DNA of 64,000 nt from Tenodera sinensis (lineage: Eukaryota > Arthropoda > Insecta > Mantodea > Mantidae): NCBI GenBank assembly GCA_030765045.1, contig CM060972.1:62309273-62373272 (forward strand), written 5' to 3'. The notes beneath the pieces are model-generated. The model did not search any database. It was not told the origin of the DNA and saw only the letters and a list, made by a program, of their open reading frames with translations. Positions 26,001 to 38,000 of the stretch are shown piece after piece. The stretch's first letter is position 1. Each line of letters opens with the position of its first letter. The translations under genes were made by a program, and so were the position numbers.

Positions 26001-29000
26001 ATAAGAGGACTCGCATGGTATACATGTATATGTGCGTGCGTGCGTGCGTGTGTGTGTGTAACGGGTGATCCAAAAGATTCCAAATCAGCTGCGCTGTACG
26101 CATCCTTGTCATCGACTGCTGCTGTCATACAAAGGTGCAGATGAAACCATACAACATTTTAAAACTACTTTTACAGGCTTTACTTACCAATGTTATTAAA
26201 GGAGATGCTGAAACTGGCTACCGTCGTTGTCCATGCATTTTTGGCACGTCTGTAGGAAACTATCCATCACTCACCATAGTTCACGTTGAGAGATGCTGGC
26301 AATTTCCTTGCAGATACTTTCTTTTAATTCTGCCAGGGTGTGTGGGTTTGTCTTGTACACTTTATACTTTAAGTTACCCCAGAGATAGAAATCACAGATC
26401 ACCTGGCAATCTTTCTGCACATCACACTTTCACTTGGCGAGGTGACTGAGTTAACACATACAAATCATAATTAAATACGCGCTGTGGAGTAGAAAGATTC
26501 TGAGCCATAATACACTTTGTGACTAAGTACAGGACAAAATAATAAAGCACACTGTAATAAATCATGTTATCATGTCAGAAAAATACTGCACTTTCAGAGC
26601 AGAGAAAATCAAGTCAATAGCATGACTTTGTACAGCAGCTACAGAGAAAAACAAGTCAACAGCATGACTTTGTACAGCAGCTGCATTATTGTGTTTCCGT
26701 GTGTGCAGTGGAAAAACACTGTGCAGCGTTTTGGATGTTTTTGGGTCTCTCATATAATATGTGTGATACGTATGTGTATACTTGACTGCCTCTGTAGCAC
26801 AGTGGTGGCTCACCTATGTTTGGTGTGAGGGACCCGGGTTCGATCCCTGGTACTGGTATGGGATTTCTCCCTGCTGGGAGATGTGGTCCGGGGTGAACTC
26901 AGCTTCGTCAGGTCCCTGAGGGACCAATTGAAGAGCTACTCGAATAAAGAAGTAGTAGGTCCAGGTCATGAAGACCGCATAACTGGCTCAGCAGAGGAGT
27001 TCATGAATAAAATTAGGGAAGTGTTTGAACATAGAGTGATTAGTGCTGGTGTATGGCCCTCTCGCTCCCCCGATCTAACAGTGTGTTATTTTTGCTTGTG
27101 GGGTAACCTGGAAGACAAAGTTTATGAGACAATCCTCATACGTTGGAAGAACTAAAACAAACTATTAGAAATGAAATCGGAAACATTACAATGGCCCAAC
27201 TTAATCGTGAAAATCAGAATGAGTTCTCCCAGTATAATGCTTGTTTAGCCGAAGGTGGACATTTCCAGCATCTTCTATAAGATAAGAGTGTTATACATGT
27301 TTTATGCACAAAGTTTGTGTGGGAGCAAAGCCAACCATGGCACACTCAGGCAAACTGCTGTGTGCTTGTTAGGTTTTAAATGAAGAACCTTATATATGTA
27401 CCTATATATTTATGATTGATTGATCTGTGTATCTAAAGCACGCATACAATTGTCATTGTATGCTTCAGATAGTTCGGAGTATTGAATAAGCAATGTTTTT
27501 TACATTAAACCAATGCAACTGGATGCATTTAATAACTGAACCTGGTCCTTACATGGAAAATTCTTAGTTTTGATTTTCTTCAAAAATTGCTCTAACAATT
27601 TAAATTAAAATGCCATATATTTAAGTATGCATCGCTAATAAAATGTATATCTTGAATTTTCTATGAATAGCCTGTAAACTTCTCTGTATTTAGTTGAAAT
27701 TATAGAATTTTGCGTAACAAGGAAACCATATGAGCATATATAACATATACATGAAAACATGCAGGAAAATTCTAGAGCTCATTTGTATCCAACAAATTTC
27801 CTCAGTGTCAACAATTTTCAAAATATTCCCATGTTGCAAGTTTACATCTTTGCCATGTGTGCCTGTTATCCTTAACAGACATACTTGGAATTTGGCAATT
27901 GCCTTTTTTCTTTTCTTTTTTTTTTTTTTCTTTTTCTTTTTTTTTTTTTTTGGTGACCTTTCCAGTGCAAGAACTTCTTACTATGAGCATTTGAATGCTA
28001 TAGCACTTCTTGCTTATGAAACTTCTAATGAAAGTGAAGTGTTTAGAATAGTGGAGTACCTCATCCATAAAACTTGTATGTGCATATTTAAAAACACTTT
28101 AGCTCCACTTACCTACTTAAAAAATCTTTCAGGACTAGTTTGGAGTGGTCCCTCTTCATCCTCAGCTGGACAGCTAACTGATTTCTTTGTCAGGTCACTA
28201 TCTTCCCATTCCCACAGGTAAACAGACCAGATAATAAGGGAAAGGGCAGAAGTGACCTGATGACAAAATCAGCCAGCTGACCTGCTTAGGATTCAGAGAA
28301 GCCTCTCCAAAACCAGTCCTGAAGGATTTTTAAAGTAGGTAAGTAGAGCAAAGGTAGTTTTAAATATCAACAAATATAAGTTTTATAAATTTTAACTTTT
28401 CGCTTTGTAGTTTGAAATCATTCCTAATAAAATTTTGGATATCATGAGGAAAGAAGAATCACTTTTTATATGAACATTAAAATATACAGGATGGAAGATA
28501 CTGCTTCAGCCATAGGCTATCCAGGGATTCTACGTGATGGGTGTAACAAATATGTCCAGTACAGTTATTGTCAATAAAGAACCGTTTCACTGAAAAAAAA
28601 AATTGTGTAAAATATTTGGAGCCATCTAGCTTTTTGACAAATGGATATAAATGGTTTATTATTTCATTAACTGTCACATAAACATTGTGTGAGCAAATGC
28701 TGTAATGCATTTCTACCTTAATTCAAATTAATTTAGTCACAATTCAGTGTTAAAATGTCATGCTAAATTTAATTTCTAAGAGAGATTTGGCAATGTCATG
28801 TTAACATTAAATTGTGACTAAATTCATTAGAATTGAAATAAAAGGAGATTACAGCATTGTTCACACAATGTTTGCGCAAATGTTAGTGAAATAATAAATC
28901 ATTTATGTCCATTGGTCAAGAAGCTACCCGACGCCTGGCGGCGCCGTGGCCGAGCGGTTAGTGCGCTCGCCTACCACCTAGGTGGCCCGGGTTCGATCCC

Positions 29001-32000
29001 AGGGACCCGCATGTGGTATTCGTGGTGGACGAAGCGGCGTCTGGGCGGGTTTTCTCCGGGTCCTCCAGTTTCCCCCACCATCTCATTCCACCAGTGCTCC
29101 ATCTTCATTCCATGTATCATCAGTGTCACTGCCTTTGGTGCCGTAGTAGTAAAAGCGGGCGTTAAACACTACACACACACATACCCGACGCCTAACGGCA
29201 GCAGGGAAAGTGAAAGAAGAAGAAGAAGGTCAAGAAGCTAGATGATTCTAAATATTCCAAATATTTGACAGAATTCCTGGTTAATGTATGACCGAAGCAG
29301 TACTTTCCACCCAGCATAATGAGTTTATGCAAATTTGTTATTCCTAGAGAGGGCAAATATGTCATATACATACTTTTTGTCTTTGCTTTGAAGATTTACA
29401 GAATGATCCTAAGACAGAATCAGCATTTTAGTAAGAAGCTGCACACTGAAAATACTAAATATTTATCTTAAGATTAATAGCCTGGAACTTAATTTTATTT
29501 ACATTTAATGCTTTGTGCCATTTTGTGCACTTTATTGATCTTCTTAATCATCAATTGGGCTTGCTGAGTAGTATATGATATATGCAGTAGTATATGCAGG
29601 ACTGAAATTTGTTGTTTATATTTTAGGGACTATTATACTTACCACTGCTGTGTATTGGATCTTCGGAGGTATCTATACCATACTTGATGTAACCAACAAG
29701 CCAGCTGCTCTACGGAGGTATAAAATTCAACCTGGTACAAACGAACCTGTGGATACTAAGCGCCTTATGAGGGTTAGTTAAATATATATTTACTTTAACG
29801 GGACAGTACATGAAGTAATGGAAATATTGTCACATATAGCTCACAGTCTTTTAGAGCATTGAAATATTTAAGTGAAAGCTTTGATTCGAGTCACTTATCT
29901 GGCTTCAGTAGCAGTGTTAGCTCATTGTGATGTTAGTACCTTCTCGGATATAACTGGACTATTATTTCATAGGTGTCTACACAGGGAAGTTTAGTGGGGC
30001 AGACGATTCACACAGTATATTGTATCAAGTAATACAAGCAATAAAGTTGCTTAATACAGGTGATAGAAGGAGAAAGATGAGATCCTGGTTCACCCAGTCC
30101 TCTGGGTGAAGGTCAGAATGCGCAAGCTACGTTGAGAAAGGGTAGCTCAGAATTCCATAGGAACAGGTTATGCTTGGAAGTGGGAGACAAGAAAGGTGGT
30201 GAAGGAGACACTCATAGACTTGTTATTCTAGCTTTGAAATAGTCTTTAACTTCTCTAATAATTAGCCTAAGCTAAATTGAAGGGGAGCTAGACAGCTTAG
30301 GAGTTACTGTGCATGCAAATAGGCATGAGCAGTATAAATATGAAATGCAGTGGTGTAATCTGATTGTTGGAGTTGGCCAGCAGGTAACAAGCTTCAGCCT
30401 ATTCGGCACACTCCACAGCATCACTCCACAGATATAAACACAGATTAAACAGTGCCAGCAGTTGTTAGCAATTGCAGGGAAAAGTCTTGCAGAGTCATAT
30501 ACAAGAAGTGATTGGTAATGAAGGTGTATCAGTTCATCTTGAGTGAAGCTATGGAAGAGATCTCTATTAAATTCAAGTCTGTCTCATTTAGTGTGGTCTG
30601 TAGAATGAAAACTGAATTAGAACATATTTAGTATTCTCATAAAAAAAAACCAGAGGATTGAGGAAGGCCGATTTAGACAACTTTAATATAACTATGACCT
30701 TAAAGTTAAACATTTTAGTGCATGAGTAGTGAATATTTCCAAAATTGTAGAGCATTTTTAAGGATTATAACAACATAAATGCATTCATATTTTAGATAGT
30801 TTTAGTGCACACAAAACTGACATTTACTAATAACTATGTCTTTGTGTGTTCATTCTGGCTCTATTGTGCTAACTTCATGCATTTACACCCTCCCCCACTC
30901 CTGCAACCCTTTGTATTGTGCATCTGACTGCTCTCATTTATTTGCATGGACAAATGGACAGTACCTGGGAGGCATCAGGAATTTGGTTAACCAACTTGCA
31001 TTGTCTCGGAGGCTGGTACAGGTTTGAGTTTTACAATTTATGTTTAAAGATACAACAGTTGCAGAGTTCTGGCTAGGCATGTGACAGAAGCAGCCTTGTC
31101 AGAAAACTGTAAGTTTAAATGCCATAGCACAAGCTGAGCACATGTTAACCTCAGTGCTATGTTAGCAACTTCAGCATGGCTTGCATAATCATTCCATGTA
31201 TTGGATGATCCAAGAACATGTAGTAGCCAATTCTCCTTAAAGTTATATGATAATGCCAGCTTACCATCTGAGAAATGACTTAAGAGTATACTATAGTTGT
31301 GGCTTAGGTTATCTCTGTGCTGTTAAACATAAGGCGCTTTTCATATTCAACTTGAGGTGGTCAGCTGGAATCTTAAACCTAAACCTTGCTGGTTCAGAAC
31401 ATCACAGCGCAGTAGCCAATGTATTCTGCATTATGTATAATATACTTCAGATATACATTTTTAACTGTACAAGTATCACTATGATTGACACTGCAGCTAT
31501 GGATCTTATATTCTACTAAAGTGAAGTGACAATTTGTACAATATGTATCTAAATGAGATGAATTGCTTATGTTTCAGGTGGTTGGATGGGTACTGTTTAA
31601 CCAGTTTATTGTTGGAATTCCAATATTATACTTGAGTTATCTTCTAATGAGGTGGAGAGGATTTCCTGCACTAAGGGAGCTTCCCACTTTTCATTGGGTG
31701 CTGGCTGAAATGGCTATTCATATCCTACTAGAGGAAGTGGGCTTCTATTATTCCCACAGGTACAACATACAATTCCATTGCTCTCCTTATGTATTGCAGC
31801 CACTGATTTGCAATGATAATTCCTGCATTGAAATTATGTATGACCTAGTTTATCCCTCTGGGTTTCACTTATGTTAAAATTATGGAGAACTGGTTTACTG
31901 CTTGCTACTTATCAGCTGTGGGATTTTGTGGATGCTCCGTTTTGCTTCGGTGACTCTACTAAACATCTTACAAACTTTTGTGTGAGCTTGTCTTCTGTTG

Positions 32001-35000
32001 ATACTTCAAAGTGCACTGTCCTGTGTTCATTTCTTTTATGAATAATCTTTTCCCACACTCCTTAGTACTATGTGCCTGTTGGTAATGTTGCTGAATACAG
32101 GCTTAGAGATCACATAACACAGGTTGCCAATGTATGAGAAATGAAAATAGTCAGTGGTGGTGGCACATAAGTTGCACGACATTGGAACTGTGTAGTGGCA
32201 ATGTGTATAAGATGATGAATAGAGATAACTTCCAGTAATTTTTGTACAATAGATGACTTAGGTACCAAGAAGGTGGGAAATTATTCTTGTTCAAAATGGC
32301 AAATTTGGGCAATTTGCCACAATTACAGAATAAATGAGAACCCCTTCATACTATGATGAAACAAAAATAATTAATGAATCAGATAATCTGAAATAACTAT
32401 GAAATCATAAGCTCGTGCAGCTGCCGATACATAGATAACCTTAAGTGGGAATATATTTTGTAAATATATGTTTATCAAAGAAATAAAAGTTGTGTTTTAG
32501 AGGTATAAACCATATGACCTAAGCTATGAAATCATAAGATCATGCATTTGTGCAGTAGGTAGATAACCATAAAATATGAATATATTTCATAATGTATGTT
32601 TATGAAACAAAGTTTTATAACAGTTGCATGTGGCAGGTGATTGACAAACAGAATGCTTCAAATATTGGATTTTACTGGAAATAATTACTGGTGATTTCAG
32701 CGTTATTTGAAATGCAGATTTCCATTAAAAATTAACAGTTAAAGGTAATGAGAAAAAGGCAAATCTTCCCTTAGTAACTATTTCTTGCTAATGTTATGCC
32801 TCCTTTATTTATTTATGTTCCAGTTTCTCTACCATTACTAAAAACTAAAATTACTCTACTAAATAGAATGAGAAAAAAGGAAATCTTCACTTCGTAACCC
32901 TTTCTTGCTAATGTTATGCCTTCTTTATTTACAGTCTCTTCGTAATTATGTTTCAATTTCTCTTCCATTACTAAATGCTAAAATAATTGTACTGTTTAGT
33001 TTATGTTTTAGAAACTCCGTTCCATTACCTGTGCTCCTCTCTGATTCATAGCTGTCAATCTCTTTGTCTGTTACGGAGGATGTAATTTGTTTCTTCATGT
33101 CAAGTTGACATGGTTTAGCAAGATTGCACATCCCTAAGCCTGTATATGGCAACATTACCTGCCTGTTTACTGATTCTAATGGCTTAATCTTATTTTCTCT
33201 CCAAACATGATGCGTAACTTCTGACCTATCTGTTTCAATTTTATGTTTCTCCAGTGTTGCTGCAGTTTATCTTTAATTTTTCAACATATTCTTTATCATG
33301 ATCTTTGTAATCTATCCTCTAAATATCTGATTTACTTCCTTGTATTCTGATGTCAATGAATTTTTTGATGCTGTAGTCGTTTATTGGAGCTAATTTTATT
33401 CATCAATAAATGTTTGAAATTTACTGTGTACTGCGGCGTAATATGTGTAAAGTTTAAGTAATAATTATGCTTTTCTGCAATTTCCGACACAAAGTGGTCA
33501 TTTGTTTTACTGCTTTTTATTTCCTGAGCTAATTGATTTTTCTGTCTATAAACCCTTTGCTGTACCCATTACTAAGTTCAGTATATTATGTATTTATATT
33601 CTTGGTCAAATTCTGCATCATTCACCAGTATGTTAATCAACCTGTGAACTAGGCTGTTTATTGTTATATGCTTGTGAAGCTCAGAGTAATGTGTTGGCTC
33701 ATACATAAGTTCAGTGTATTAGTGTGCTTAACAATGGTTGTTCCAATTACGTTGTTTTTATTGATAATTTTGGTGTTAAAATCCTACTAGAATCTTCCTC
33801 AATAAATATTTTTCTAGCAGTGATTGATCCCTTTTTACCCTGTGAAATACATGTGTGTTATTGGACACATCGGTAACATTAAGTATATTGCAAAACAATT
33901 ACAGTCTCACCAATAAAGAGATATAAGCTTAATGAATGCATATGGTAAAAATAAAACAGGAAAAGCTGTTAAAATGTAATCAAAGTAAGATGCAATGGAA
34001 TATGCACCAACAGAAAATATGGAAAAGAAATTAATGTATTACTTCATTATATTTAACTGCACAGGACACCTGAGGCCTCTATTCTCTTTGTTGCTCCTCT
34101 CTCCTTCCTCTTGCCACCTCCAGTCTTCCCATTAATGTCCTATATTGTTTCTCCTTTGATTCTATCGAGAGTATATGTAATTGTATACTGTCCTCCTCAT
34201 CTTCCGTTTCTTCCATTTCTTCTTGTACTTCTTCCAGTATCTCCTCTTCTTGATATTCTTGCAATGTTCCTTCCAGCCTCTGACATATCCTCTCTGAGCT
34301 TCTAATTAGGTTTGTATCAACTGGTTGAATGCATCGTTTACTGATGTGTAAAACTATCCTTCTCTCCTATTGATGATATGCCATTGTTAATGTCATTCAG
34401 ACATTTGATCTAAATGTATGCAAACTACTTTTTATCTTAGAGTATCCCAATTCATCTTCCCTTGTAATACTAGCCGTTGCTACTGCAGAATTTCCTGATT
34501 TTTAATACATTCAAATACAACATGCTCCTGAGATCAATTTCACTACATATGCCACATCTATCTCATTCATTTTTTTTCAATTCTCTTTAAATATGTGTTA
34601 TATGGGCCATGGCCAGGTATGTAATGAAGTGTATGCAATCTGTACATACATAGTTTAGTGCCATTTTTATGTTGCATTTTTATGTAACTCTGCGTTCGTT
34701 TGGCCAGTAACCATACTGCATTTAAAACTAATTGATAGGCATTTTATTATCACCACCACCACCACTGCCACTGCCACCACCAATGCCACAGTGATAATAT
34801 TAGCACAATTTTTTAGAAGTTTTGTAAATTTTCATCTTGTTTTAATAATGGAGTGAAGATTGAAGAAAGAAAATTTGCTTAGCACAAAACTAACTTAATA
34901 ATAAAATTGGTCTTTGGATGTAAAAGGGAGAGTGCAGATGGGGAAAAGTTATTTTTATAACTTACATTTAGTTTCTGACAGTTTAATCACGTCTGAAAAA

Positions 35001-38000
35001 TTCACTGTCACAAGGACACAAACTAAGGATATTTGGCATTTTGCACTGGTGCAGCATACTACTGCAGTTCCTCACCCTTTTGTAATTCATTCCAGTTTAA
35101 GCAAAATGCAATTTAATAGGATCCAGATAAACAAGTTTTTATTAGTGATTCTTAGCATAATGGTAAAGTAATGTTTCTCAATAATCACTATTATGGATTT
35201 AACTCATTTTGAAAGGGACCAATTGAGGAGCTACTTGATGGAGAAGTAGCGGCCCCAGGTCGAGAAGACCGCATAACTGGCTGGGAGGGCTCGGGGCGCT
35301 GACCACGTCCCACCCTCCAGTACTGCACCTCACCAATGACGCCTGTAGTGGGCAGAGGTGGGGGACGCAGTGGCTGGGCGGTAGGCCTTGGCCCTTCGTG
35401 GGCTGTCACGCGGGGTTTACATTACTCATTTTGAAAGCTTGGTGAAAATAGTAACCATAATGTTGAATTGAATTTATTTGAGAGGTAGAACTGGAACTTA
35501 AAAATTCAATGCCACAGCTGGGATTTGAACCACTATTCTCAAACCAATTTGTGTTTTTCCCAGTAATTTTTAAGTTCCAGTTCTACCTCTCAAATATTGT
35601 CCACACATGGCTTGTGTGTTTAAAAACACCAACAGTAAGTTTGTTGGCATAAATAAATAATAATTGAATTTATTTATAACACCAATTGTGATACAATTTA
35701 TAAGTTAACAAATATTTCTTCCATCTAATTTTATAATTGGGTATAGTATAATATAATATTCAGTTATACTGCTAGACGTTAATTACTAAGTCAAAACCCA
35801 ACATTCTCCCTAACTGAGCATAGTTAGCTCATACTTGTATTGTTGCTGCTGGTTAGTACTGTGGCCTGAAAAGCTTCAACACTAGTTGTTCTGCTACTGG
35901 ACCACTTTACATGAAGACTCGTGCCCTATTCATTTCTATTTTGGTTAAATTTATAAAATTTCTGTTTCCTAATTTATTTACATTCATCTATTTGCCTTTA
36001 TACTGTTCCTAAATAGACACTAATCTCCTTGATATTATTCATGTATTTCCATTAACAACTTTTTACCTGCTACAGTCATTGGCCTATCTCTGAATACTTA
36101 AATTTTTTCTCATTATTTTCAATTCTTCACTTTCAAGAATAGTAGGCCAATAATTATCTTTCATTCTGCACATTAGACATTTCTCTAAATCTCTTCCCCC
36201 TCTTAAACCTCTCAGTTCTATAACAACTTTTCTAGTCCATGCAGTTCTTTCCCGTGCCATTCTGTTATCTATTTCCATATAATTTTTCCCTACCCCATTT
36301 ACTCTTTAATTCCATGTAATTTTCAATGACATTTTGTTATTGCAGCCATTAAATATTTCCTGTATTTCAATATCTTAAATTCTGAATTTATTTTCTTTCC
36401 AAAACACCTGTTTCTGTAAATTCTCTGTCTCACCAGATCATTCCTATGGCATGTTTAATTTTGTTGACCCTATATTACACCAAATAGCTTTTTCCTGTTA
36501 ATTTAAACATTGTTAACCATAGTATTTGTTTTACAGGTTATTGCATAGCCGACACCTATATCGATATATCCACAAGAAGCATCATGAATGGACAGCACCA
36601 ATAGCTGTGACAGCAATATATTGTCATCCCATTGAGCATGTGTTTTCAAATCTTATGCCACCATTCCTGGGTGTGTTCATCATGGGATCCCATGTGGCAA
36701 CAGCATGGCTGTGGTTCTCATTGGCCATCCTATCCACGTTAAATGCTCACTCAGGATACCATCTCCCTTTCTTCCCTTCTCCAGAAGCCCATGATTTCCA
36801 TCATCTAAAGTAAGTAGCTATAACTGACTGTACTAAGTCTTTCTTACATTGTAAATATTATTCCATGCAAATAATTAGGTGTTTTACTTACTGAATGTTG
36901 AACCAGTCGACCAACAGCTGAATGATGGAGAGAACCCTCTCCAAAACTAGTCCTGTGATTAACATAATTACAAGTTGGAGCAGAATGTGTTTAGAAATAT
37001 CAACATATTTTTCAATTTATCAGTATGCTTCACTGTTTTAAACACTTCAATTGCACCAGCTTTATATTCAATAATAAGTTTTATCAACAAACATCAGGCT
37101 CGGCCATGGGCAGCCCCTTACCGCTGATATTGGCAGACTTTATTTATGAGCAGTTTAGAGGTACATATCACAAAGGTATTACCATACATGTTTAAAATTT
37201 GGTTAAGATATGTAGACAACATTTTTGCCATTGTCTCAAAAAAATTAGCTCAAGACACATTAAAATTATTGAACCTACAAGATCATCCTTAAAATTTACT
37301 ATTGAAATAGAACAAGATGAATGGCTACCATTCCTTGACTTAAAAAGTGTAAGAAACATGGACAGACTGGAATTTGGCATATATAGAAAACAAACACATG
37401 TAGACAACTAAATCAAAAACAATAATTTCAACACAAAAGCACACCAGCAATCTTCCATAGCTTAATTCACAGATTGATCAATATCCCAAATAGAGAATAC
37501 AATGAAGAACTTGAGCATATTAAACCTGTTGCAAATTTAAATGAATTTAAACTCAATTTCATAACTAGATTATTAAAAAAACATAGAAGGTTAAGAGTTA
37601 TCAAGGAAGCCAGCAAATTAAACATTAGCGATACCTAAGAAAAACATTGTAAATTTACATACCCCCAGAATTTTTCAACAAATTCAACAACATTTTTAAG
37701 AATTATAATATAAAACTGCAACAAATTCAACAACATTTTTAAGAATTATAATATAAAACTGACTCCACAAAACAAGTATATCAGGAATCTACCATGTCAA
37801 TTGTGAAGACTGCCATAAGGTATATATCGACAAAACAAAAAGAAATAATAATTTCATATATACACCAAAAATAAATAGTTTGGCTGCAAAGTGTTCAATT
37901 TATCCTCAGTAAGCATACTAAACTTTCCTGTCATGTGCTTCAGGTTCAATCAGTGCTTTGGTGTGCTGGGTGTACTTGATCGAATTCACGGCACTGATAC

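Noticed and set aside
27730..28221. 163-codon plus-strand open frame
   Set aside because: Kept open by a T-rich tract (phenylalanine run); the rest has no recognisable content.
28938..29010. Possible tRNA genes (A and B boxes at 5650, 9217, 24606, 28938, 43440 and, antisense, 12940)
   Set aside because: Each is followed by a SINE body and is flanked by target duplications in three cases; acceptor stems do not close.
34079..34264. Glutamate-rich 61-codon frame as a small gene
   Set aside because: It is contiguous with broken LINE coding sequence on the same strand.
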